NCBI GenBank assembly: GCA_900316955.1
Contig: ONEX01000003.1
Location: 1 to 64,000 of the forward strand
Reading direction: 5' to 3'
Origin: an uncultured Bacteroidales bacterium
GTDB lineage: Bacteria; Bacteroidota; Bacteroidia; Bacteroidales; UBA932
DNA length: 64,000 nt
In this document: positions 33,209 to 41,291 of the stretch, piece by piece
Layout of the letters: each line of letters opens with the position of its first letter
Numbering within the stretch: position 1 is the stretch's first letter
The notes under the pieces: model-generated
The model's database searches: none
What the model saw: only the letters and a program-made list of their open reading frames with translations
What the model was told of the DNA's origin: nothing
Position numbers and translations under genes: made by a program

Positions 33209-33958
33209 ATGGCAACCATCGGCATATTCGACTCGGGCTCGGGCGGCCTGTCGGTGTACCGGGAGATCGTGAAACTGCTCCCGTACGAGCGCTATGTCTA
33301 TTATGCGGACAACGCGCACTGCCCGTATGGGGACAAGACCGCCGCATTCATCCAGGACCGCGCCCGGACCATCACGGACTTCCTCCTGGACAAGGGGGCC
33401 GACATCGTCGTCGTCGCCTGCAACACCGCCACGGCGGCCGCCATCGCCCTCCTGCGGGAGGAATACCCCAACGTTCCCTTCGTCGGTATGGAACCGGCCG
33501 TCAAGCCCGCCGCCCTCGGGACGGAAACCGGCGTGATCGGCGTCCTCGCCACCGCCGGGACGCTCAAGGGTTCCAAGTACCTGAAGACGAAAGGCCGTTT
33601 CGAGGACGACGTGCACATCGTCGAACACGTGGGCGAAGGATTCGTGGAACTCGTGGAAAACGGCATCCTGGACGGTCCTGAGGCCTATGCGACGGTGAAA
33701 GCCTCGCTGCAGCCCCTGCTGGACGCGGGCGCGGACCGCATCGTCCTCGGCTGCACGCACTACCCCTTCCTGCGTCCGGTCGTCGAGGCCGTCGCCGGCC
33801 CCGGAGTCCAGGTCATCGACCCGGCCCCCGCCGTCGCCCGCCAGACCGTCCGCCTGCTGGAAAAGGACTGCGTCCCGCTGGACCAAGGCCCTTTCCACAT
33901 CGACCTGCATTCCTCCGGCGACCCGGAATCCCTGCACAGGATCTTCGCGCTCGTCTGA
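33209..33958 (+). CDS. murI: Glutamate racemase
   Basis: 249 aa. Catalytic Cys pair: Cys71 in VVACNTATAA and Cys182 in LGCTHYPF. The start MATIGIFDSGSGGLSVYREI carries the catalytic Asp of the family. It supplies D-glutamate for peptidoglycan in the cytosol. It is divergent from prfB and followed by a bidirectional terminator. Confidence 0.95.
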   Translation: MATIGIFDSGSGGLSVYREIVKLLPYERYVYYADNAHCPYGDKTAAFIQDRARTITDFLLDKGADIVVVACNTATAAAIALLREEYPNVPFVGMEPAVKPAALGTETGVIGVLATAGTLKGSKYLKTKGRFEDDVHIVEHVGEGFVELVENGILDGPEAYATVKASLQPLLDAGADRIVLGCTHYPFLRPVVEAVAGPGVQVIDPAPAVARQTVRLLEKDCVPLDQGPFHIDLHSSGDPESLHRIFALV

Positions 33959-33978
33959 GCGCCCGTCCAGACACGAAA

Positions 33979-34002
33979 AAGCCGGCCCCGAAAGGCCGGC
34001 TT
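33979..34002. terminator. Bidirectional terminator between murI and the RS-repeat gene
   Basis: Arms AAGCCGGCC and GGCCGGCTT (9 bp), loop of six. On the minus strand the stem is followed by TTTTTCG, a good T-run for the gene ending at 34022; on the plus strand by TTCGTTCG for murI. Confidence 0.7.
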
Positions 34003-34021
34003 CGTTCGTGGTACCGGAAGC

Positions 34022-35623
34022 TTACCGGTAGATGCTGTACTGGTTGTACAGCGAGCCGTACATCTGACCCAGGACCTCGAGATAAGGCTGGCCGTCGAAC
34101 AGGGTGGTCCGATAGACGGTGTTGTCCACCATGTAGTACTCGATGCCGTTCATCACGATGGTCTCGTAGTCATCCGGGAGGGAGCTCACCAGGGCTCCGG
34201 CCGGCGGGACGATGGTGGTGTAAGTGCCGGAGGCGCTCACGCTGTAGAACACACCGTCCTGGTAGAAGTAGTCGGAGTTGGCGTAGGCGTAGCTCTGCAC
34301 GAGGCCGAGCTTGTTGGCCAGCTCGTAGGCGGAGAGGGCGCGGCCGCTGTTCAGGGCGTAACTCGCGTTCTGGGCGGCGATCCGGGCGTTGTTCTGCGCG
34401 ATGATCAGGTTCTGCTGGGCAATCACGTTGTAATTGTCGAAGACCGTGTTATAGGTCCGGTACGTGTTGCAGTAGTAGGAGAATCTGACCAGGTTGAACA
34501 GGGCCCTGTCGATCGCTCTCTCGAGCGGAGTGCCGAAAGGCGGACGGCAGATGACATACACACCTCCGTACGGACGGTAGTAGATGCCCTCGTAGAAGTA
34601 GTAGTCGATGCCCCAGTGGGTGATCCGGCGGTAGTGCGGAGGGAGCACGTGGACCCGGTATCCGAAGTAGTGCGGACGGTGGTCCCAGAAGTATCCCAGA
34701 CCCGGACGGTCCCAGGCGATGAAGTCACGCTCGCGCGGAGGTACGCGGTGCATGTTGTGACCGTTATCGAGACGGAAGTCGTCGTTGTAGCGGTAGTTGC
34801 CTGCGTGGTCGCGCATGGGCTCGGCATTGTTCACGGAAGCGGAAGCATTCGCTTCGCGCGCCGCGTTGTTGCCGAGGCCGCTGCGGGAGACGTTGCTGCT
34901 GGAGCGGACGGACGTACCGGCAGTGCGGTCGGTCGTGCCCGTGGAGCGGGTGGTCGTGCCCGTGGAGCGGCTGGTGGAGGTACCGGTGCTCCGGCTGGTC
35001 CGGTTGTTCTGGTCGACAGAACCCGTGGAACGGCTGGTGGAGGTACCGGTGCTGCGGCTGGTCGTCGCGGAAGAGGAGCTTCCGGTGGAACGGCTGGTCG
35101 TGCTGCTGCCGGTGGAACGGTTCGTCCGGTCATTCTGAGGAGCCACGGAGCGGCTCGACGTGGAAGAACCGGTGCTCCGGCTGGTGGTCGCGGCGGAAGA
35201 GCTTCCGGTAGAACGGCTGCTCGTGCTGCTGCCAGTGGAACGGTTCGTCCGGTCATTCTGAGGAGCCACGGAGCGGCTCGTCGTGGAAGAACCGGTGCTC
35301 CGGCTCGTGGTCGCGGCGGAAGAGCTGCTGCCGCTGGAGCGGCTGGTCGTGCTGCTTCCGGTGGAGCGGCTGGTCCGGTCGTTCTGAGGCGACGCGGACC
35401 GGCTGGAGCTGGTGGAGATATTGGCGGAACGGTTGGCGGTGGAAGAACCGCCGGACCGGCTGCTCATGGAAGAGGAACCGCGCGAGGTAGTCTGCGAAGA
35501 GGACGACCGGGTCGCGGTGGAAGCTCCGCCGGAAGAACGGCGGGACTGGGCGTTCGCCTCAGGGGCCGCAATCATCGCTATCGTGATGAAGAGGGCGGCT
35601 ACGGTGTTGATCATCCTTCTCAT
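34022..35623 (-). CDS. Secreted Ser/Arg/Thr-repeat protein with DUF6515-like C-terminus
   Basis: 533 aa. A signal peptide (to about residue 25, ANAQ) is followed by a 235-residue low-complexity region made almost only of Ser, Thr, Arg and Gly. Three units of about 41 residues begin with PQNDRT (positions 79, 121, 162); a fourth is degenerate. Residues 270-533 are rich in Tyr, Asn and Pro. The parts RVHVLPPHYRRITHWGIDYY, YYRPYGGVYVICRPPFG and LPDDYETIVMNGIEYYMVDN resemble DUF6515-type cell-surface proteins. Function unknown; the cationic repeat may contact the anionic cell wall or DNA (inference). Confidence 0.75.
   Translation of the reverse strand: MRRMINTVAALFITIAMIAAPEANAQSRRSSGGASTATRSSSSQTTSRGSSSMSSRSGGSSTANRSANISTSSSRSASPQNDRTSRSTGSSTTSRSSGSSSSAATTSRSTGSSTTSRSVAPQNDRTNRSTGSSTSSRSTGSSSAATTSRSTGSSTSSRSVAPQNDRTNRSTGSSTTSRSTGSSSSATTSRSTGTSTSRSTGSVDQNNRTSRSTGTSTSRSTGTTTRSTGTTDRTAGTSVRSSSNVSRSGLGNNAAREANASASVNNAEPMRDHAGNYRYNDDFRLDNGHNMHRVPPRERDFIAWDRPGLGYFWDHRPHYFGYRVHVLPPHYRRITHWGIDYYFYEGIYYRPYGGVYVICRPPFGTPLERAIDRALFNLVRFSYYCNTYRTYNTVFDNYNVIAQQNLIIAQNNARIAAQNASYALNSGRALSAYELANKLGLVQSYAYANSDYFYQDGVFYSVSASGTYTTIVPPAGALVSSLPDDYETIVMNGIEYYMVDNTVYRTTLFDGQPYLEVLGQMYGSLYNQYSIYR
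35024..35395 (-). repeat. Tandem repeats of about 125 bp inside the RS-repeat gene
   Basis: Three in-frame copies encode PQNDRT-(S/N)RSTGSS and a following Ser/Thr/Arg tail of about 41 residues, then a shorter diverged copy. The period is slightly uneven (42, 41 and about 42 codons). Such arrays can change copy number between strains. Confidence 0.7.
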
Positions 35624-35641
35624 GGCTTTGTCGTTTTAAAG

Positions 35642-36877
35642 TTAACGATATAGGTAATATTGCTGGGAAAGTTCCTTGAAAGCTTCCGTCTCCTGCATCC
35701 ATCTGGACTGGATATCTTCGACTTTCAGTCGCTTTCCGAATTCCTTTCTCACATAATCCGTGCCACAAACGATATCGAGCATCCGCGTTTTCTTCAAAAC
35801 CTTGTACGGATTGCGCTCAGGGTACAATTCCTGGAGGGCCTGCATCACGTAAAACTGCGTCAAAGTGATGGTCGCGGCCTCGTAATCCGTGTAGAAAAAC
35901 TGGACGCCGTGCTGCATCTGCGCGTTCTGTCCGGAGATGGGTTTGTAGTGGATGGTGCGGAAGGCGGTGCCGGGGATTCCGTAGCTGTCCAGGCGCTCTT
36001 TCAGCTTGTCCGCATCGATCCAGGGGGCCGCGAAGGTCTGGAACGGGATGGTATAGCCCACGCCGATGTTCAGGTAGCCGAACTCGCCCGCGATGCCGGC
36101 GGAGGGATAGCCGATGGCCGAGGCTTCGGACGGGATGTTCGGCGACGGGAGGATCCAGGGCAGGCCGGTGTCCTTGTACAGCATGGACCTTTCCCAGCCG
36201 CGCATCGGGATCACCGACAGACGGCATTTGAGGGGCTTTTCCTTGCCCTCCACCCCGCAGTTGAGGCCTTCCTCGTTGATGAGGCCGGCCAGCTCGCCGA
36301 CGGTGAGGCCGTACACATACGGGATGCGGAACTCGCTGACGAAGGAGAAGAAGCCCGGCTCCACGAGACAGCCCTCGACCTTGAGCCCGCCCAGCGGGTT
36401 GGGCCGGTCCAGGACCATCACTTCGATGTCCTGCTCGGCGCAGGCGCGCATCACCAGGCCCAGGGTGGAGATGAAGGTGTAGGAGCGGGTGCCGACGTCC
36501 TGGATGTCATAGACCATCACGTCCACCCCCTTCAGCATGTCGGGCGTGGGCTTCCGGGTGGAACCGTACAAGGAATACACCGGGAGGCCGGTTTTCGGGT
36601 CCTTGCCGCTGGCGACGTGGTCGCCGGCATAGGCGTCCCCGCGGACGCCGTGCTCCGGGCCGTACAGGGCCACGAGGTTCACCTGGGGCGCCTCATAGAG
36701 GATGTCGATGGTGGAACGGAGGTTCCGGTCCACGCCGGAGGGGTTCGTCACCAGGCCCACCCGCTTGCCGCGGAGTTCCTCGAATCCGTACCGCTCCAGC
36801 ATGTCGATGCCGGTATAGACCTGGGCGGACAGCGAGAGGCCCGCCAGCGAAAGGAGGAGTGTCAACAACTTCTTCAT
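35642..36877 (-). CDS. namZ: Exo-beta-N-acetylmuramidase NamZ (DUF1343)
   Basis: 411 aa with signal peptide (MKKLLTLLLSLAGLSLSA). Family blocks are GKRVGLVTNPSGVDRNLRST, LYGPEHGVRGDAYAGDHVAS, DIQDVGTRSYTFISTLGLVM and LDRPNPLGG. NamZ releases N-acetylmuramic acid from the non-reducing ends of peptidoglycan fragments in the periplasm (established for DUF1343). ATG 36877 was preferred over the TTG at 36883. It starts two bases after the AmpG gene, so both act in cell-wall recycling. Confidence 0.88.
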   Translation of the reverse strand: MKKLLTLLLSLAGLSLSAQVYTGIDMLERYGFEELRGKRVGLVTNPSGVDRNLRSTIDILYEAPQVNLVALYGPEHGVRGDAYAGDHVASGKDPKTGLPVYSLYGSTRKPTPDMLKGVDVMVYDIQDVGTRSYTFISTLGLVMRACAEQDIEVMVLDRPNPLGGLKVEGCLVEPGFFSFVSEFRIPYVYGLTVGELAGLINEEGLNCGVEGKEKPLKCRLSVIPMRGWERSMLYKDTGLPWILPSPNIPSEASAIGYPSAGIAGEFGYLNIGVGYTIPFQTFAAPWIDADKLKERLDSYGIPGTAFRTIHYKPISGQNAQMQHGVQFFYTDYEAATITLTQFYVMQALQELYPERNPYKVLKKTRMLDIVCGTDYVRKEFGKRLKVEDIQSRWMQETEAFKELSQQYYLYR

Positions 36878-36879
36878 AG

Positions 36880-38157
36880 TCAATCCTTCTTGACGCGTCC
36901 GTAATCGGCCGGGACGCGGCGGCGCGCATACAGGGTCACGGCCACGGTGGCGAGGCAGCAGACCATCACCAGGACGTAGAACCCCACGTACCCCAAGGCC
37001 TCTTGCAGATATCCTGCCACGGCGCCCGGCAGCAGCATGGACAGGGCCATGAAGCCGGTGCAGATCGCGTAGTGGGAAGTCTTGAGCGGACCGTCGGCGA
37101 AATGCATCATATACACCGTGTAGGCCGTGAAGCCGTAGCCGTAGCCGAACTGGTCGAAGACGACGCAGGCGCCGACCGTCCAGACGGAGGCGGGCTGCGT
37201 CAGGGCGAGGAACAGGTACACGGCGCAGGGCAGGGCGAGGCTCAGGGCCATCGGCAGCAGGCAGCTGCGGAGGCCTCGCCGGGAGATGTGCCAGCCGCCC
37301 AGGATGCCGCCCGCGAGGAGCGCGATCACCCCGGCGGTGCCGTACACCATGCCGAAGGCGGCCTTGTCCAGACCCAGGCCCCCGTCAGCCAGTGCATCGC
37401 TGAAGAAAGGATACAAGAGCTTGACGGACAGCGCTTCCGGCAGGCGGTACAGCAGGAGGAAGCACACGAGCAGGCCGATGCCGGGCTTCGTGAAGAAGCT
37501 CCCGAACGCCTGGCCGAACTCGCGCAGGATTTCGCGGCCGGTCTTGCCGCCGGCCGTCCGGTCCTCCGCGGGCCGCGGCAGGACGAAGGCGTGGTAGGCG
37601 GTCACAAGGGCCAGGATGGCGGCCGTCGCGAGGAGGGTCCAGGACCAGGCCGTGGACACGGCCCCGGTCCGTTTCTCCAGCCAGCCGGCCAGGACGATGA
37701 GCACGCCCTGCCCGAACACCATTGCGATGCGGTAGAAGGTATTGCGGATGCCCACGAAGGCCGATTGCCGACCCTCGTCCAGCGCCAGCATGTAATAACC
37801 GTCCGCCGCTATGTCGTGCGAGGCGGAGGCGAAGCCGGTGATGACGAACAGGATGAGCATCCACGTGAAGGTGGTGGAGGCCGGAAGCGTCGCGGCGAGG
37901 ACGCCGACGGCGACGGCCATCAGCAGCTGCATCGTCACGATCCACCAGCGCTTGCTCTTGAAAATGTCCACGAAGGGGCTCCAGAGCGGCTTCACGAGCC
38001 AGGGAAGGCCGATCAGGCTGGTCAGAAGGGCCAGCCGGGCGTTGTCCATCCCCAGGTCCTTGAGGATCACCACGGAGATCGTGTTCACGATAAAGTACGG
38101 AAGGCCTTCCGCGAAATACAGGGTCGGAACCCAGAGCCAGGGAGTGCGCGGTTTCAT
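36880..38157 (-). CDS. AmpG-like MFS muropeptide permease
   Basis: 425 aa, twelve hydrophobic segments, MFS fold. The start PWLWVPTLYFAEGLPYFIVN and DIAADGYYMLALDEGRQSAF are AmpG signatures. AmpG-type permeases import anhydro-muropeptides or MurNAc-containing sugars. Its ATG overlaps the stop of the SpoIID fusion gene (ATGA), and namZ follows at two bases: a tight three-gene cell-wall operon. Confidence 0.88.
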   Translation of the reverse strand: MKPRTPWLWVPTLYFAEGLPYFIVNTISVVILKDLGMDNARLALLTSLIGLPWLVKPLWSPFVDIFKSKRWWIVTMQLLMAVAVGVLAATLPASTTFTWMLILFVITGFASASHDIAADGYYMLALDEGRQSAFVGIRNTFYRIAMVFGQGVLIVLAGWLEKRTGAVSTAWSWTLLATAAILALVTAYHAFVLPRPAEDRTAGGKTGREILREFGQAFGSFFTKPGIGLLVCFLLLYRLPEALSVKLLYPFFSDALADGGLGLDKAAFGMVYGTAGVIALLAGGILGGWHISRRGLRSCLLPMALSLALPCAVYLFLALTQPASVWTVGACVVFDQFGYGYGFTAYTVYMMHFADGPLKTSHYAICTGFMALSMLLPGAVAGYLQEALGYVGFYVLVMVCCLATVAVTLYARRRVPADYGRVKKD

Positions 38158-40364
38158 CGTTCGAGGGTTGTTCCGGGATAGTAGAAGGAGAGGATCTCTT
38201 CGAAAGTCTTGCCCTTGGCGGCCATCACGGCGGCGCCGATCTGGCACAGGCCCACGCCGTGGCCCCAGCCGTGGCCGTGGAGGATGACCTCGTCGCCGGT
38301 CATCTCCACGTCGAACCAGGAGCTGTACAGGTGGCTTTCGGAGAGGAAGCGTCGGATGATCAGTTCCTTGCCGACGGTAAGCGTCGTCTTGGAACCGACG
38401 ATGCGGAGTTTCTTGATGCGGCCGGAGCCGCCCCGTTCGAGGGGTTCCAGGGCGACGAGGTCGCCGATGTCCACCCCGGAGCGCCGGGTGATGAGGGCGG
38501 CGAGGTCCGCGCGCTGGTAGCGGACGGTCCAGTCGTGGAAGTCCTCCGTCTCCAGGTCGTAGTCGTTCAGGACCTGGGAGAGGATTTCCTTGTCGTGGGT
38601 GTCGCACCAGGGGTCGTCGTGGACCGTCAGGTACGGATAGTCCTCGTCGGCCCAGGCCGTGGAGAAAAGTTCGGTCTTGCCGCCGCAGCACTTGTAGAAG
38701 CGGGCGTCCACCAGTTCCCCGCCGAAGCGGAGGGTGAGGCCCCAGGTCTCGTCGATGGCGGCGCGGACCTTCTCCCCGACGGCCATCGTCAGGCCCTGGT
38801 AGCGCTGGCAGTGGTCGTCGGCGCAGACGTCGAAATGGTGGTGGTCGTCATGGTCGAACCACTTGACGATCTCGCCCACGGGCTGGCCCGCCTCGGCCGG
38901 TCGGGACGCGTCCAGCCAGGTCACGAGGGAGGGAACATTGTCGAAGGAATACGGCGCGGAGGCCTTCTTCCGGGCCTTCCGGTGGGCGATCTGGGCCATC
39001 ACCCAGGAGCGGGAGATGACCGCATGGGCCTTCAGGAACTCGGGCGAAGCCGTCGCCTTCATCTCGGAGGAGATGACGCTTAGGAGGTAGTCCTCGACGC
39101 CGATCACATTGACAGCCACCACCTTGCCCTCGTCCACGATGAACTTGAGGGTGCCGGCGAACTGCTGGTCCTGCTGCCGCTGCCAATGGAAGTCCACGCC
39201 GATGGTCACGCCGTACAGGATGAACGACGGCTCGGCGAAGAGGGTGGAGATGGTCGGGGCCTCGAAGACGAGCTCGTCGTACAAGGTGCCGTTATAGTCG
39301 ATCTTGCCCTCGCGGTAGGAGACCTTCTGCGGACCGGCGCCGTCGGAAATGATCTCGAAGGTGATTTCCGGACCGGAGAGGATGCCCACCTCGATCTTGG
39401 GCTGGGTGCGGACGAGGCGCCACAGGAGGCGCTCCTCCTGCTTCTCGGAGAGGGAGATCTCCTGCAGGATGTCCGTCAGGATCCTGGGCGTAAGGCGCTC
39501 GTAATCGGACACTTCCGGGATGACGAAGAAGCCCGCCATGTCCGCTGCGCCGGGGCTCAGGGCGAAATGGTCCTCCCCTTCCGCATAGAAATGGTGCGGC
39601 CGGTGCGCCGCCCTGCACATCACGACGGCGCGGTACTCGCCCTCGCTGAAGAACGTCAGGGCGTTGAAGCGGGGCTCGGCCTCCCCTTCCGCCAGGTCGC
39701 AGCAGTCCAGGAGGCGGTAGAACATCTTCGCCATGGACTTGGCCGTTTCCGCGCGGAGCAGGAAGACGCCCCGGGTGAAATGCTTGTAATGGAACAGCTG
39801 GGCGTCCCGGACCGAATCCACGAAGGAGACATTGGCGGAAAGGCTCTCCGGGACCTGGCCCCCGTTCATCGCGATGTTGTGGAGGAGCCGGCCGGCGATG
39901 CGCTCCATGGGCATATACCCCTTGGGGCAGGCCTGGAAATGCGCGTGGCCGGGGACGGTGGTGCCGCTGTAGGGGCTGTTGTAGAAGATGACGCAGTCCG
40001 GGAACTGGACGGCGAGGTCCAGCATGTCCGGATAGCGGTGCCAGATGGTCTGCGGGACGTGGACGTCCCGGGTGATCACGAGGTGGTTCGGGAAGATGGG
40101 CGCCCGGTTCACCAGGATGCGGTATTTCCGGCCCTTGCGGCCTTCGAACGGCAGGAAATGCTGCTGTTCCAGGTAGTTCTCCTCGCAGAGCGGGCAGCCA
40201 TGGTCGAAGATGGGCATCCGGCCCGGGTTCGACTGGAGGGTGACCAGGATGCCGCCGATGGTCATCTGGCGGGTCTGGGCGCTCTTGAGCGCGCGGTACT
40301 TCGCCGCCACGGCGGGCCAGACCGACAGCTGGTCGTGGACGAATTTGTCGATGTCGATTGCCAT
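38154..40364 (-). CDS. DUF4922 - SpoIID/LytB fusion protein
   Basis: 736 aa without a clear signal peptide. Residues 1-310 are DUF4922, related to GalT/Ap4A phosphorylase nucleotidyltransferases: zinc-type CPLC (HGCPLCEENY) and active-site-like GHAHFQACP. Residues 340-736 are a SpoIID/LytB (amidase-enhancer-like) domain: GVEDYLLSVISSEMKATASP, AHAVISRSWVMAQI, YQGLTMAVGEKVRAAID and GHGWGHGVGLCQIGA. SpoIID is a lytic transglycosylase acting on peptidoglycan. The joining of a cytosol-type nucleotidyltransferase to a wall enzyme in one chain is odd; the GHGWGHGVG motif is complete. First gene of the operon. Confidence 0.85.
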   Translation of the reverse strand: MAIDIDKFVHDQLSVWPAVAAKYRALKSAQTRQMTIGGILVTLQSNPGRMPIFDHGCPLCEENYLEQQHFLPFEGRKGRKYRILVNRAPIFPNHLVITRDVHVPQTIWHRYPDMLDLAVQFPDCVIFYNSPYSGTTVPGHAHFQACPKGYMPMERIAGRLLHNIAMNGGQVPESLSANVSFVDSVRDAQLFHYKHFTRGVFLLRAETAKSMAKMFYRLLDCCDLAEGEAEPRFNALTFFSEGEYRAVVMCRAAHRPHHFYAEGEDHFALSPGAADMAGFFVIPEVSDYERLTPRILTDILQEISLSEKQEERLLWRLVRTQPKIEVGILSGPEITFEIISDGAGPQKVSYREGKIDYNGTLYDELVFEAPTISTLFAEPSFILYGVTIGVDFHWQRQQDQQFAGTLKFIVDEGKVVAVNVIGVEDYLLSVISSEMKATASPEFLKAHAVISRSWVMAQIAHRKARKKASAPYSFDNVPSLVTWLDASRPAEAGQPVGEIVKWFDHDDHHHFDVCADDHCQRYQGLTMAVGEKVRAAIDETWGLTLRFGGELVDARFYKCCGGKTELFSTAWADEDYPYLTVHDDPWCDTHDKEILSQVLNDYDLETEDFHDWTVRYQRADLAALITRRSGVDIGDLVALEPLERGGSGRIKKLRIVGSKTTLTVGKELIIRRFLSESHLYSSWFDVEMTGDEVILHGHGWGHGVGLCQIGAAVMAAKGKTFEEILSFYYPGTTLER

Positions 40365-40370
40365 ACCTTG

Positions 40371-40378
40371 TAAAGATA
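40371..40378 (-). promoter_or_regulatory. Near-consensus -7 box of the cell-wall operon
   Basis: TATCTTTA on the minus strand, one mismatch, six bases before the ATG at 40364, so the mRNA would be nearly leaderless. Confidence 0.45.
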
Positions 40379-40442
40379 GGCATTTTTCCGGTGCGAATCG
40401 AAAACATTTTCCCAAAAAAGATGAAAAAACCGGGAGAATCGC

Positions 40443-40450
40443 TAAATTTG
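40443..40450 (+). promoter_or_regulatory. -7 box of the gene at 40497
   Basis: TAAATTTG, perfect consensus, 46 bases before the ATG. Confidence 0.6.
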
Positions 40451-40496
40451 GGAAACTCCTTACCGACTTATGAAAGTCACCTAAACATCGATCGAT

Positions 40497-41258
40497 ATGC
40501 AGAATTTATTGAAAAAACTCCTTCGGCTGGTCATCACCGTGGCGGTCATTTTCCTGGCCGTAAGGTGGTGTTCCAAGCAGTTCGGGAGCGTGATCACCCT
40601 GCCCGGCGGATCGGGCGGCGGAACGGTCGGGTCCGGCAAAGGAAGCTCGGAGGAATCCGGCGGCTGGTTCAGCCCGAAAAAGCAGAATGACCGGTCGACC
40701 GTCAACGAGGACCTCATCGAGGACGTCGAGGACCTCGAGCGGGAACTGGGCATCGGGAAATACAAGGGCCAGAAGCCTTCCACCCAGCCCCAGACCACGC
40801 AGACTCCGTCTACGACTACCACGGCATCGGCTCCCCTCGCCTTCAAGGGCATTCCCCTGACCGGCTCGTCGTCAGCCTTCGGGTCGGCCCTGGTCAAGGC
40901 CGGCTTCAAGAATGCCGGAAACGGCACGTACACGGGCGATTTCGCCGGCTACAGCAACTGCAAGGTGACCCCGACCGGCAATCCCGTGCAGGAAGTCCGG
41001 GTCGATTTCCCCGTCATTTCCGACTGGGACGCCCTGGAAAAGGCCTACGACAACCTCCAGGCGGACCTGACCCGGAAATACGGCATCGACCCGATCGTCA
41101 ACCGGAACCTCGCCGTCTACAACCTTCCTAACGGCACCATCTCCCTGGACGCCGACGTCACGAACCAATCCTCCTGGCACGTCATCCTGAAGTACGCGAA
41201 CGCCGCCACGACGACTTCGACCGGAGGCCTGGGACGGAATCCCATCGACGATCTGTAG
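40497..41258 (+). CDS. Membrane-anchored hypothetical protein
   Basis: 253 aa. One N-terminal membrane segment (LLRLVITVAVIFLAVRW) is followed by a Gly/Ser linker, an acidic helix (NEDLIEDVEDLERELG), a Thr/Pro/Gln linker and a C-terminal domain from about residue 115. That domain (AFGSALVKAGFKNAG, YSNCKVTPTGNPVQEVRVDF, WDALEKAYDNLQADLTRKYG) looks like a small alpha/beta lipoprotein-type domain, but I do not recognise a family. It ends 33 bases before the large esterase gene and may share its transcript. Confidence 0.7.
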   Translation: MQNLLKKLLRLVITVAVIFLAVRWCSKQFGSVITLPGGSGGGTVGSGKGSSEESGGWFSPKKQNDRSTVNEDLIEDVEDLERELGIGKYKGQKPSTQPQTTQTPSTTTTASAPLAFKGIPLTGSSSAFGSALVKAGFKNAGNGTYTGDFAGYSNCKVTPTGNPVQEVRVDFPVISDWDALEKAYDNLQADLTRKYGIDPIVNRNLAVYNLPNGTISLDADVTNQSSWHVILKYANAATTTSTGGLGRNPIDDL

Positions 41259-41291
41259 CCCATTTCACAAGCACACGAAACCGAACACCCC

